DNA of 64,000 bases from Enterobacteriaceae bacterium RIT714 (GCA_009668015.1 WJYB01000002.1:248001-312000), one strand, 5' to 3'. Shown: positions 45,574-54,640, counted from the stretch's first letter. A program made the numbers and translations. Notes: generated by a model from the letters alone, not told the origin.

Positions 45574-46230
45574 TTAATGAGCCATTATTATTTTCAGTTT
45601 TGAAACGGCTGCATGCGGACTGCTCAATACCGGACAGTTCACTGCTGACTGAGCCTGCTCCCAGGCAATGGCCATCGAGAAGTGTGCAAGGAGGATGGCA
45701 TCAGCCTCATTATGTTTACGAGCAGCCTGAACAATGAGCTGGTTGTGGCGCTCGGCATCACCTTGTTCAAGAGCATCACGCGCTCCTTCAACCAAAACGC
45801 TGGTTAACGTGGCGTCACGATAACCTTTGCGGACCAGTTCATTAAATTCCGCTTCCATCCCGGCGACGGCGGGAGCAAACGTTGCCAGCATGACGATATT
45901 TTTACCCTTTGCTAAAGCCGCTTCAAACATGGCTTCGTTTGGCTTTAGTACCGGTATGGTATTTTTCGCTGCGCTGGCATCAATCGCTTCACCAAATGCT
46001 GAGCAGGTAAATAACACCGCAGCGGCATCAATATTGGCAGCATAATTCACCAGTGAGTCGATCCGCTGAAACAGACGATCGGTCAACATCGTCGCCTTAC
46101 GGCGATCAATACTTAACGCGTCATCCAGCAAGTTACTGATATCAGCTTCTGGCCACAGGTCGGCAAAAGCCCGGTTTATGGGCTCAACCGCCAGTGGAGT
46201 CGCGTGGATTAAAACGATACGTTGATTCAT
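45574..46230 (-). CDS. Asp/Glu/hydantoin racemase-fold protein
   Basis: 218 residues from MNQRIVLIHATPLAVEP, with GGAG 6 bases ahead. The Asp/Glu racemase fold shows in AAVLFTCSAFGEAI (Cys near residue 78) and a second half-site ILLAHFSMAIAW where the second catalytic cysteine expected of racemases is replaced (Ser). One-cysteine forms include arylmalonate decarboxylase and maleate isomerase, so decarboxylation or isomerisation of a diacid is as likely as racemisation. It lies between the dehydrogenase and the amidohydrolase genes. Confidence 0.78.
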   Translation of the reverse strand: MNQRIVLIHATPLAVEPINRAFADLWPEADISNLLDDALSIDRRKATMLTDRLFQRIDSLVNYAANIDAAAVLFTCSAFGEAIDASAAKNTIPVLKPNEAMFEAALAKGKNIVMLATFAPAVAGMEAEFNELVRKGYRDATLTSVLVEGARDALEQGDAERHNQLIVQAARKHNEADAILLAHFSMAIAWEQAQSAVNCPVLSSPHAAVSKLKIIMAH

Positions 46231-46286
46231 CTTCGGCTCCATGAAAGCAGGTTGCCGCTGAAGTTCGGCAACCTCATAGCGTTAAA

Positions 46287-47357
46287 TCAAGCCCGAATCG
46301 AAGCGGCCACTTTTTCCGCAAAGGCTTTGGTACCACATTTGCCACCCAGATCCGGCGTGCGGGTTTCAGGGTTTTCCAGCACTTCATCAACTGCACGGCC
46401 GATCTCTTCCGCCGCTTTCAGGAATTTTGGTTGGTTGTGTTTCTCTGCGTACCATTGCAGCATCATGGCAACGGACAGAATCATCGACACTGGGTTAGCC
46501 TTGTCCTGATTTTGAATATCCGGTGCGGATCCATGCTGAGCCTGCGCACAGCAATGGGTATCGCTGGCCATAATAGAACCTGCCAGGCCAAGGCTGCCTG
46601 ACAATTCACTTGCCAGGTCGCTGATGATGTCACCGTAGAAGTTTGTGGCAACTAGCACGTCGAAACGCTCTGGATTACGCACCAGGTGTGCGGTTGACGC
46701 ATCAACTAACAGATCGTCCAATTCAACTTCAGGGAAGTCTTTTGCAACGTGACGTACGGCTTCAAGGAAAAGTCCATCGGTCATGTGGAAGCTGTTAGCT
46801 TTATGAATTGCAGTCACTTTTTTACGACGCTGCATCGCCAGCTCGAAGGCTTTGCGAGCAATACGCTCAGAGCAATGACGGGTAATTTTACGAGTAGACA
46901 GCGCCATATCCGGGCTTGGCATCACTTCACCCCAGCCGCGAGTCATGTTGCGGTCTGGATAGAAGCCTTCCGTCGCTTCACGCATGATCACCAGATCCAT
47001 GGATTTGCCTTCCTTCATATTAGACGTCAGGAAGGGACGAGTGCGCGCCGGACGGACGTTAGCATAGAGATCCAGTCCAATACGGAAGCCAGCAGAAACA
47101 TTACGACCGCCTTTTTCCGGAACTGGATAATCAGCGTGGGACTGGGTACCCAGAATAATACCGTCATACGTTTTGGCGCGCTCAAGTGATTCCTGGCGCA
47201 GCGTAGTACCGTGTAACTCCAGACTTTTAAAACCTACGTCTTCGTAGTCGAACTCAAAGTTCAGGCCGTACGCTTTATCCAGTGACTTCAGCACAGTTAC
47301 CGCAGCGGAAGTGATTTCAGGGCCAATACCGTCACAAGGCAGAACCAAAATACGCAT
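46287..47357 (-). CDS. Isopropylmalate/tartrate-dehydrogenase-like decarboxylating enzyme
   Basis: 356 residues. Family motifs: LPCDGIGPEI (6-15), substrate arginines in NVRPARTRP (100-108) and MREATEGFY (125-133), catalytic Lys186 in IHKANSFHMTDG, and metal-binding NFYGDIISDLASEL (239-252) with Asp243 and Asp247. Members oxidise a 2-hydroxy acid with a beta-carboxylate, often with CO2 loss (3-isopropylmalate, tartrate, D-malate, homoisocitrate). It is first in the leftward operon, right after an operator copy, and may act on the product of the hydratase or feed the OtnK/OtnC pair. Confidence 0.88.
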   Translation of the reverse strand: MRILVLPCDGIGPEITSAAVTVLKSLDKAYGLNFEFDYEDVGFKSLELHGTTLRQESLERAKTYDGIILGTQSHADYPVPEKGGRNVSAGFRIGLDLYANVRPARTRPFLTSNMKEGKSMDLVIMREATEGFYPDRNMTRGWGEVMPSPDMALSTRKITRHCSERIARKAFELAMQRRKKVTAIHKANSFHMTDGLFLEAVRHVAKDFPEVELDDLLVDASTAHLVRNPERFDVLVATNFYGDIISDLASELSGSLGLAGSIMASDTHCCAQAQHGSAPDIQNQDKANPVSMILSVAMMLQWYAEKHNQPKFLKAAEEIGRAVDEVLENPETRTPDLGGKCGTKAFAEKVAASIRA

Positions 47358-47392
47358 AAATAAACACTCCAGATGGTTGGTCAGTTTTCAAT

Positions 47393-47416
47393 TGCATTTT
47401 TATACCAACAAATGCA
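47393..47416. promoter_or_regulatory. Operator candidate before the leftward catabolic operon
   Basis: TGCATTT-N10-AAATGCA, identical half-sites and spacing to the gntR site, ending 36 bases from the dehydrogenase start. Confidence 0.72.
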
Positions 47417-47625
47417 CTAAAGGCAAGGTGATTAAGATCACATTTATGATACAAAAAAAACACATTACGACTTTCCACTATCTTATCAGCAAGTTATAAG
47501 TAAGTGATTTTAGCTTTATGTTAATTAGCATTTTCCGCGACTCCTCAATGTATCCACCAGCATTCATTTGTTAACAAGAACACCTTATTTTGTGATCTCA
47601 AGCACAAATCAACGCCAAGCATGAT

Positions 47626-47649
47626 TGCACTTGTATTTACATAAAAGCA
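47626..47649. promoter_or_regulatory. Operator candidate before the kinase operon
   Basis: TGCACTT-N10-AAAAGCA, a one-base-off variant in each half, 39 bases before the kinase ATG. With the site at 47393 it flanks the 330-base divergent promoter region. Confidence 0.6.
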
Positions 47650-47687
47650 ATATGACCTCAATTTGTTACCGCTTCAGAGGAAAACAT

Positions 47688-48944
47688 ATGATCAAGTTGG
47701 GCGTCATCGCGGATGACTTTACGGGTGCCACCGACATTGCAAGTTTCATGGTGAATGCCGGCTGGAAAGTGGTGCTGTTTAATGGCGTTCCTGTTGAGGC
47801 TTTTGATCAGGAAAACATCGATGCGGTGGTTATCGCCCTAAAAAGCCGTTCGATTCTGGCAAAAACGGCGGTGGAACAGTCATTGTGTGCATCAAACTGG
47901 CTCAAGTCAAAGGGTTGTAAGCGGCAGCTATTCAAATACTGCTCAACCTTTGATTCGACCAAAGAGGGCAATATTGGCCCGGTAACCGATGCGCTGATGG
48001 AGAATCTTGGTGCGCCTATCACTTTGATTTGCCCTGCAGTACCCGACAACGGACGTACGATTTTACAGGGTCATCTGTTTGTAAAAGGCCAACTACTGAA
48101 TCAAAGCGGGATGGAACATCATCCAGTAACGCCGATGAAAGAGTCTTCACTGAAAAAATTGATGGAGGCGCAATCTGCTGGCCGCTGCGACGTCATCAAT
48201 CTCGACACCATTAAAAATCATGCGGAAGACATTCCTGATGCCTTAGCCAGACTGGCAGAGAACAAGATTAAATATGTTATCTGCGACGTACTGGATAACA
48301 ACGACCTGTTAACCATTGCACGTGAAACGGCAGATTTTGCCCTCGTTACTGGAGCAGCGGGTATTGGTTATGCAATTGCCGCACTGGATACTATGCATAA
48401 ATCCACAGATAAGCCTGCGTTCGCTATCAGCAAAGAAGGTGCAAGCATTGTCCTGTCAGGCAGCTGCTCTTCTATGACCAATCAACAGGTAAACTTTTAT
48501 CAGCAGCGTGCCTCGTCACTGGCACTGGATGTGGAAAAAATCCTTCACCAACCAGCTTACCTGCAGACGGTGACTGCCTGGGTACTTACCCATAAAAATG
48601 ATGTGTTGGCTCCCATGGTCTATGCCACGCAACCGCCTCAGATCATCGAGATTATTCAGAAGAATTACGGTGCAGAATTCGTCAGTGAAAAGATCGAAAG
48701 CTTCTTCGCCACGCTTGCCCACAATCTAAGCAAAGAAGGTTTCAACAAATTTATCGTGGCTGGTGGTGAAACATCTGGGGCGGTATCACAGGGTCTCAAT
48801 ATTAAAGGCATGATGATCGGGGAAGCTGTTGCGCCTGGCGTGCCGTGGACCCAGGTATTGGATGAAGAAAAGTGGGTAATTCTTAAGTCAGGCAACTTTG
48901 GTAACAGTGATTTCTTCCTAAAAGCGCAGGAGAGTGTGAAATGA
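47688..48944 (+). CDS. otnK: Four-carbon acid sugar kinase (OtnK-like)
   Basis: 418 residues from MIKLGVIADDFTGATD (GAGG ahead). DUF1537 family: ADDFTGATDIASF at the start, KYCSTFDSTKEGNIGPVTDAL (near 80-100), CPAVPDNGRTILQGHLFV (near 113-130) and VAGGETSGAVSQGL (near 355). OtnK phosphorylates 3-oxo-tetronate at O4 in L-threonate and erythronate breakdown. It overlaps the next gene by 4 bases (ATGA). Substrate assignment rests on the pairing with OtnC. Confidence 0.88.
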   Translation: MIKLGVIADDFTGATDIASFMVNAGWKVVLFNGVPVEAFDQENIDAVVIALKSRSILAKTAVEQSLCASNWLKSKGCKRQLFKYCSTFDSTKEGNIGPVTDALMENLGAPITLICPAVPDNGRTILQGHLFVKGQLLNQSGMEHHPVTPMKESSLKKLMEAQSAGRCDVINLDTIKNHAEDIPDALARLAENKIKYVICDVLDNNDLLTIARETADFALVTGAAGIGYAIAALDTMHKSTDKPAFAISKEGASIVLSGSCSSMTNQQVNFYQQRASSLALDVEKILHQPAYLQTVTAWVLTHKNDVLAPMVYATQPPQIIEIIQKNYGAEFVSEKIESFFATLAHNLSKEGFNKFIVAGGETSGAVSQGLNIKGMMIGEAVAPGVPWTQVLDEEKWVILKSGNFGNSDFFLKAQESVK

Positions 48945-49579
48945 ACGAAGTTCAATATCGTCAGGATTTAGTGCGTTACGCACGCTCCCTGTTTGAACGT
49001 GGTTACAGCAGCGGTGGCGCCGGGAATATCAGCCTTAAACTGCCTGATGGCCATATCCTCGCTACGCCGACGAACTCCAGTTTTGGCGATCTGAATGCTG
49101 ATGAATTAAGTAAAGTCACGATGTCCGGTGAGCTGATTTCTGGTCACAAGGCGTCTAAAGAAGTGCTGATGCATCTGGCAATGTATCGTCAGCGCCCTGC
49201 CTGTGGCGGCATCGTACATTTGCACTCCCCCTGGCTAACAGCATTATCCTGCTTGCCCGATCTTGAATATGAAAATGCGCTGCCAGCGATAACGCCTTAC
49301 TACGTGATGCGTGTGGGTAAACTGCCGGTTGTGCCTTATATTCGCCCAGGCTCGCCTGAAATTGCTGTGCACGTTGAAAGGCTGGCTAAGGACCATAATT
49401 CGATTCTTCTTGCCAATCATGGTCCAATTATTTCGGGTAAAAACATACGGGAAGCGGTCTTTAATGCGGAAGAGTTAGAGGAAACGGCGAAACTTTATTT
49501 CGTACTAAAACCTTATGGCATGAAAACACTAACCCATGAAAACATTGATGAGCTCAATACGCTTTTTAATATGAAATAA
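48941..49579 (+). CDS. otnC: Class II aldolase/decarboxylase (OtnC-like)
   Basis: 212 residues. Class II aldolase/adducin fold with SSGGAGNISLKL (near 22), the zinc histidines in GIVHLHSPW (near 91) and the third in ANHGPIISG. OtnC turns 3-oxo-tetronate 4-phosphate into dihydroxyacetone phosphate and CO2, so the OtnK/OtnC pair would deliver the carbon to glycolysis. The overlapping start shows coupling to the kinase gene. Confidence 0.88.
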   Translation: MNEVQYRQDLVRYARSLFERGYSSGGAGNISLKLPDGHILATPTNSSFGDLNADELSKVTMSGELISGHKASKEVLMHLAMYRQRPACGGIVHLHSPWLTALSCLPDLEYENALPAITPYYVMRVGKLPVVPYIRPGSPEIAVHVERLAKDHNSILLANHGPIISGKNIREAVFNAEELEETAKLYFVLKPYGMKTLTHENIDELNTLFNMK

Positions 49580-49595
49580 ATAATGCCATGGTAAA

Positions 49596-49623
49596 GCTGT
49601 GCAGATTTATCTGCGCAGCGTTT
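49596..49623 (+). terminator. Hairpin between otnC and the transporter
   Basis: GCTGTGCAGA-ttta-TCTGCGCAGC followed by GTTTTCTT. The stem has one G-T mismatch. It probably lets part of the transcription through to the transporter, whose own ribosome-binding site (AAGGATAAG) is 40 bases on. Confidence 0.7.
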
Positions 49624-49661
49624 TCTTATATTTCCCACATTGAAAACCAAAAGGATAAGTC

Positions 49662-50963
49662 ATGCCTTTAATGCTTATCACCGGGATTGTCATGTTTGTT
49701 ATTCTGACATGGTGCTTATTAAAAAATAAGTTCCCTCCCAGTGTACTGTTTATTATTTTACCTACGGTAGCCGCATTGGTCTGTGGATTTGGCTTTAAAG
49801 AACTGGGCGAATATGTCGCTTCAGGCCTGAAATCGGTGGTAGGCACCGCTACGCTGGTAGCGTTCAGCGCCATGTTCTTTACCCTGATGAAAGAAGCGGG
49901 TGTATTTGACGTTATTGTTCGTTTCATCCTGCGCTTCGTAACGCAATCGACATTTTCTGTTCTGCTCGCAACATTGATCATAGCCTCAGTTTGTAGCCTG
50001 GATGGCAATGCGTACGCCACCCTTCTGGTTACGGTGCCGGCATTGCTGCCTCTTTATGAAAAGATGAACATAAGCCGTAAAACTTTGCTGATGCTGGTAA
50101 CTGTTGGGGTCGGTGTAACCGGTATTACCCCTTGGGGAGGTTCCCTCAACCGAGCCATAGCGGTGACACATCTCGATATTCTTGACGTTTATTACAAACT
50201 CATTCCTCTGCAGGCCGTGCTGTTTGTGCTCGGTGTTATTCTCTGCTGGTACATGGCCAGAGTAGAAAATAAAAGTGGTTCAGGAATTAGCAAAGATGCT
50301 TTCCTGGTAATGCGTAACGAGATGCTTACCAGTAAAGGTGACCATCATCCGTGGCTATTGCGCGCCAACTTCCTGCTGGTGATCGCAACCATTGTCATTC
50401 TGGTTTCTGGATTAGTCGCGGGTAACTTCTTGTTTATGATCGCTTTCTCGCTGGCAGTCATGATCAATTATCCGGATGCAAAAGAAGCACAACAGAAGAT
50501 CAAAGATTATGCATTAACTATCTTCCCTGTTATCGTAATATTCTTAACCATTGGCGTGTTTGTTGGCATATTGCAAAATACTGGCATTATTAAAGTATTA
50601 GTGAATGAACTCGCCGCGGTTCTTCCCTCCAGTTTAGGACCTTATCTTTATATTATTCTGGCTGCTTTCAGCGTACCGATTGTTATTTTGATTGGTTCTG
50701 ATGCCTTCTATTTTGCACTCCTTCCTCTCGCCGTGGGCCTGGGACAAAGCTTTGACGTTTCCCCACTGCACGTCACCATCGCCATGCTCATTACTGAACA
50801 AATAGGCTTGCTGCTCAGTCCGGTTATACCGGCAACGCATCTGGGATTAGGGCTGCTTAATCTTCAGGTTGGTGAGCATATTCGTCACTCCATGGTCAAA
50901 ATCTGGATCATGAGTGTCTGTGCTCTTCTGGCTGCTATTGTTCTTGGCATTATTCCTGTCTGA
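49662..50963 (+). CDS. CitMHS-family carboxylate transporter (second copy)
   Basis: 433 residues, about twelve membrane segments. Signatures SLDGNAYATLLVTVPALLPLY (near 109) and GVTGITPWGGSLNRAI (near 148) match those of the carrier at 35257, so the two are paralogues. It is the third gene after otnK and otnC and most likely imports their pathway's substrate. Confidence 0.86.
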   Translation: MPLMLITGIVMFVILTWCLLKNKFPPSVLFIILPTVAALVCGFGFKELGEYVASGLKSVVGTATLVAFSAMFFTLMKEAGVFDVIVRFILRFVTQSTFSVLLATLIIASVCSLDGNAYATLLVTVPALLPLYEKMNISRKTLLMLVTVGVGVTGITPWGGSLNRAIAVTHLDILDVYYKLIPLQAVLFVLGVILCWYMARVENKSGSGISKDAFLVMRNEMLTSKGDHHPWLLRANFLLVIATIVILVSGLVAGNFLFMIAFSLAVMINYPDAKEAQQKIKDYALTIFPVIVIFLTIGVFVGILQNTGIIKVLVNELAAVLPSSLGPYLYIILAAFSVPIVILIGSDAFYFALLPLAVGLGQSFDVSPLHVTIAMLITEQIGLLLSPVIPATHLGLGLLNLQVGEHIRHSMVKIWIMSVCALLAAIVLGIIPV

Positions 50964-51764
50964 TCTGTAACGATGTGATCCCCTGGGCGTCATCAACGGA
51001 TTTTCAGGGGTTATCCATCAAACATATTGCCAGCCTACTGCAGCCGTCAGATATGATGGATGCCATGGTAATGACGATTCGGCGAACCCACCATGCATGG
51101 TGGCGTCAAATCACATGAAACCCTGCTTCGCTTGGCGTTGAACGCCCGGAACTCATCACCTGATTCGCCTGCGCTAAGTGAGTTAAGTGATAACAAAGTG
51201 GTTTTTCTTCAGGGGCTGGCCACGTTTTATCCCTGCAGTGATGAGGTGACGACTGTCTTCGATGGCGCTGCCATTGCATGTTATGACCTACTTCACCACT
51301 TCCTTTTTTTATCGGTAGCAAATCCCGCAATAATATTGCTGTCGATTCTGTCTATCGGAAAGATTATTCTCTTATCAACGACACTTTGTATTGAGATTAA
51401 AAGCACATTCTAGTCTGCTGAGAATATGCTTTCTGATAATGATGTGAGACACCGCCGAGCACCCGGGTCTGTTTCGCTAATCAGGTAGAAGAACATGTGC
51501 AATATAGCCTCTACAAGTCATCCCGATTAACCCTGGCCAGCGCGTGCTATTTGATTTGGGTGGGAACAGAAATGTTACGTCATCCTGCCATTACCACCGC
51601 GGATAAAAAAACTACACAGCGGTTTACCCGATAGCAGGATTCGGATCAAAAGCGGTTTTGCAAATCCGCAAGGGCTACATGTGTCATTAGCCAAATTTCC
51701 GGCGCTCTGATGATCATCATCTCAGCGCTATTACTGACAGTAATCGTTTAAATGAGACATTGAG
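50964..51764. other. Non-coding or decayed region before the second panB
   Basis: About 800 bases with no convincing gene. A rightward frame of 106 codons (51093-51413) has no recognisable family and no clear ribosome-binding site. A further open stretch (51487-51634), beginning VEEHVQYSLYKSS, looks like a piece of a former gene. CCCCTG (50983-50988) and CAGGGG (51005-51010) could form a terminator-like hairpin after the transporter. Confidence 0.4.
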
Positions 51765-52565
51765 ATGCCAGATATTACGCTGACCCACCTGCAGAAGATG
51801 AAGAAAAATGGCGAAAAAATTGCCATGTTGACCTGCTACGATGCGACTTTTGCCCATGAGTCCAGCAAGGCAGGCGTCGATATGCTGCTTATTGGCGACA
51901 CACTCGGTATGATTCTGCAGGGCCACGATAGTACCCTTCCTGTCACCATTGAGGATATGGTTTATCACACCGCCAGCGTAAAGCGCGGTAACACCGGCAG
52001 TTTTATCATCGCCGATCTTTCCTTTATGACCTACCCCACATCAGAGCAGGCTTTGCAAAGTTCAGGCCGTCTTATGCAGGCTGGTGCTCAGATGGTGAAA
52101 CTCGAAGGTGGAGAATGGTTGTGTGAATCCGTGCGTCAGTTAACCCGCAATGGCATTCCTGTATGCGCGCATATTGGTTTGACGCCGCAATCGGTCAATG
52201 TGTTTGGCGGATTTAAAGTTCAGGGGCGCGGACAAGAGCAGGCTAAAGTGCTTATCGATGCGGCCGTTAAGCTTGAAGCAGCCGGTGCAGCAATGATTTT
52301 GGTTGAAGCCGTTCCTTCCTCAGTAGGCAAAGCTCTCAGTGAAGCAGTTACCGTCCCGGTAATCGGTATAGGGGCTGGGGTTGACACTGATGGCCAGGTA
52401 CTGGTTTTGCATGACATGCTTGGGCTAAGTATTACAGGTCGCACACCTAAGTTTGTCCGCAATTTTATGTCGGGCAATGAGAGTATTCAGCATGCGATTC
52501 AGAGCTACGTGGCGGCGGTTAAAAACGGGGAATTTCCTGCTGTTGAACATTGTTATGCCGAATAA
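51765..52565 (+). CDS. panB: 3-methyl-2-oxobutanoate hydroxymethyltransferase, second PanB
   Basis: 266 residues, the family length. Ketopantoate hydroxymethyltransferase features: [74 protein letters not shown]. The enzyme adds a hydroxymethyl group from methylenetetrahydrofolate to a branched 2-oxo acid in pantothenate synthesis. No panC or panD is adjacent, so this is an accessory copy inside the catabolic island and may act on, or remove, a 2-oxo acid of the local pathway. None of the GntR-type repeats precedes it. Confidence 0.93.
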   Translation: MPDITLTHLQKMKKNGEKIAMLTCYDATFAHESSKAGVDMLLIGDTLGMILQGHDSTLPVTIEDMVYHTASVKRGNTGSFIIADLSFMTYPTSEQALQSSGRLMQAGAQMVKLEGGEWLCESVRQLTRNGIPVCAHIGLTPQSVNVFGGFKVQGRGQEQAKVLIDAAVKLEAAGAAMILVEAVPSSVGKALSEAVTVPVIGIGAGVDTDGQVLVLHDMLGLSITGRTPKFVRNFMSGNESIQHAIQSYVAAVKNGEFPAVEHCYAE

Positions 52566-52926
52566 ACGCCAACATTGTGAAATTGAAGGACATTTTCGAT
52601 GACTGAATTAAAAATATGTTTTGAATAATTTCCCCAACTTTAAACCCAAAAACTTCACCGGCTGATTAGGCTGGTGAAGTGCATCAGTTGGTTAGCCAGC
52701 ATTTTTTATTCACCATTGATAATATTAATTTCTCAGGTCTGCCAGAAAACACCAACGATAAAAGAGATGAGTCAGGAGATAACGGCGTAATTTTGGATAA
52801 ATGAATAATATGCAATGCTTGGGGGAATTATTCGTAATAATGGTACGAGTTCAACCACACGGTCCTCTCCATTATTAAACCGATTTATTCAATATCAAGA
52901 ATAAATCGGGTTAACTGAACAGAATC
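52566..52926. other. Island end: nine-codon remnant and stem-loop
   Basis: After panB, GAAGGA (52585-52590) stands before an ATG at 52599, but the frame stops after nine codons (52599-52628, MTELKICFE). It looks like a gene cut off by a deletion or recombination. ACTTCACC (52652-52659) pairs with GGTGAAGT (52673-52680) as a stem-loop without a T run. The rest is AT-rich and empty. Confidence 0.45.
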
Positions 52927-53202
52927 TTATAAAGCTGCGTGTGGCTTAATCAAATTTTCGCTGACGCTGTAATCATCGAGCTGCCACGTGACGGCCTGTC
53001 CGGAGTGGTAAGGCATTACCTTTCCTTTTTCCACGCTAACAACCTGGCGGACAGCGTGCAACTCTGTAGACCATTGCCCACTTTGCTGGCAGACCGTGCC
53101 GCTATATTGAGAATAACCAAGGGGTTTTCGGTTCTTCTGTTCCTGAGGCTCAGTAACCGTAAAACCAGAACCATAATGATAAGGGGTCGCTTCTATTTTC
53201 AT
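52927..53202 (-). CDS. Small hypothetical protein next to the flagellar locus
   Basis: 91 residues from MKIEATPYHYGSGFTV (an ATG three codons earlier is possible). No signal peptide or membrane segment. The composition is normal for a coding gene, and SGQAVTWQLDDYSVSENLI near the end looks like beta structure. I do not recognise the family. It is transcribed toward the catabolic island, 64 bases downstream of the P5-like gene. Confidence 0.6.
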   Translation of the reverse strand: MKIEATPYHYGSGFTVTEPQEQKNRKPLGYSQYSGTVCQQSGQWSTELHAVRQVVSVEKGKVMPYHSGQAVTWQLDDYSVSENLIKPHAAL

Positions 53203-53266
53203 TATCAACATCCAGAGTTAGGGTGATTTCCCAACTCTAAAAGCGACCCTTTTTTATAAAATTAAA

Positions 53267-54427
53267 TCACACCCCACTCTTTTTTCTGTTTTTCTTGCTG
53301 TGGATCATATTGTGTAACTCCTGAAAACGCTGTGAGCCCTCGGTATAACCCCATGCAGTCACCAGTTCGGCTTTACTGGGAATATTGATAGCCTCACCCT
53401 CTGAGCGCAGCATAATTTTTGCGGCCTGGACCCGTTGGGACAGAGAGTGGCGTAACGCTGCAAGTTCCGTTGGTGTCATTTTCTGGGCCTGCAACACAAA
53501 ACTCGAAAGCCCGGGGACAGCCTGAGCATAATTCATGGGAGTCGGCGCCGAACGGGGCATCGTCTGCAGTTCAAGGGCGGAGAATACGCCACTGTTAATG
53601 ACCTGCTCAGAGAATGGGATCACGCCATTTTCATGATGAATGATGGCCTTACTGAGCGCACTGAGCACATGCGGCGAGGCGACGTTCAGAGGCGTGTCCG
53701 GCGTCACGCCTAAAGCCTGGCTCACTTTGGTGATGTAGCTGCTGGTGTCGTTGTTATCCTGCGGCGGCGCCCAACGGGAAATAATTTTGCTGATGGTATC
53801 CAGCCCCCGACGATGGTAAGCCAGCAGATTTTTACCCAGCGCGCGGATACCATGCTCCGGTGAAGAGAAGGTGGCAAAGCGGCCATCGTTGCCCGTTTGC
53901 CCCTGCCACTGGAACACGTCGCTGGCCTCCAGATTGCCGGGATTATTATTGCGAATGCCACGAATAGCGCTGGCATCCACCGCCTCTGTGCCCAACGCCT
54001 GTTTACGCGCCGGATTGACGGCGGTGCGCTGCACCGTCTCCTGACGGCGTCCGCCCGGAAGCTCTGCAAGCGCTGACCAGGGCTGCCCGGTGCGACTATT
54101 TTTGCGCAGGGAGAGCCGCTTCATCAGCGCGATCTGTTTTTCGCTCCATCCCTGGGCCCGGGCAAACTTAACCAGTTGCTCCAGCGTGGGCGTTGTCGAT
54201 GCCGGTAATGAAGGGCGAGGTGTTGCAGGCTTCGGCTCGCTCTTCACAGCGGTCTGCTCGATAACGTGCTGTGAAGAGCTGAGTGCGGCCTGGAAAGAGG
54301 CCTTTGCAGAAGCGGCTGGCACGCTGTGACCAGCAGGAGCCGCGACCTGCGCCGTCACCGTTTTTTCCGCTGCCGGAGAGACGGCCGGATTCACCTGACG
54401 ATAAAAATAATGCGCGATAACAGACAT
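53267..54427 (-). CDS. Phage structural protein P5-like domain protein, distal to lafU
   Basis: 386 residues. Residues 1-80 are low-complexity (Ala, Pro, Ser). Residues about 155-273 read IRGIRNNNPGNLEAS..FQWQG..GRFATFSSPEHGIRALGKNLLAYHRRG..IISRWAPPQDNNDTSSYI, a close match to the family named after phage structural protein P5, often found in phage tails and thought to be lysozyme-like. Two short helical segments of similar type (TLEQLVKFARAQGWSEKQIALMKR near 81-104 and TPTELAALRHSLSQRV near 335) flank it. Its place after lafU suggests a peptidoglycan-remodelling or export role in lateral flagella; this is inference. Confidence 0.68.
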   Translation of the reverse strand: MSVIAHYFYRQVNPAVSPAAEKTVTAQVAAPAGHSVPAASAKASFQAALSSSQHVIEQTAVKSEPKPATPRPSLPASTTPTLEQLVKFARAQGWSEKQIALMKRLSLRKNSRTGQPWSALAELPGGRRQETVQRTAVNPARKQALGTEAVDASAIRGIRNNNPGNLEASDVFQWQGQTGNDGRFATFSSPEHGIRALGKNLLAYHRRGLDTISKIISRWAPPQDNNDTSSYITKVSQALGVTPDTPLNVASPHVLSALSKAIIHHENGVIPFSEQVINSGVFSALELQTMPRSAPTPMNYAQAVPGLSSFVLQAQKMTPTELAALRHSLSQRVQAAKIMLRSEGEAINIPSKAELVTAWGYTEGSQRFQELHNMIHSKKNRKKSGV

Positions 54428-54640
54428 GATTTATTCTCAAAACGATAATGTGGAATGCTTGCGGGCATCCTTATGAACAGGATCCCAGCCCGCCGTCCGG
54501 GCAGATCAAAATGGTCTTAGAGCCTCGTTTCATACCGTCATATTCTGGCTTGATACACCCCTCGCGCAGACACTTTCCGTCACCGCCGCCCCCCCTTGAG
54601 TACGCCTGGCACAACGCTCCGGCTCATCTTTCACGCGCGA

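Noticed and set aside
51093..51413. 106-codon rightward frame before panB
   Set aside because: No ribosome-binding site or family; the tail is simply AT-rich hydrophobic sequence.
54607..54625. TGGCAC box as a sigma-54 promoter on the plus strand
   Set aside because: The -12 GC is not at the required 10-base distance and no rightward gene follows.
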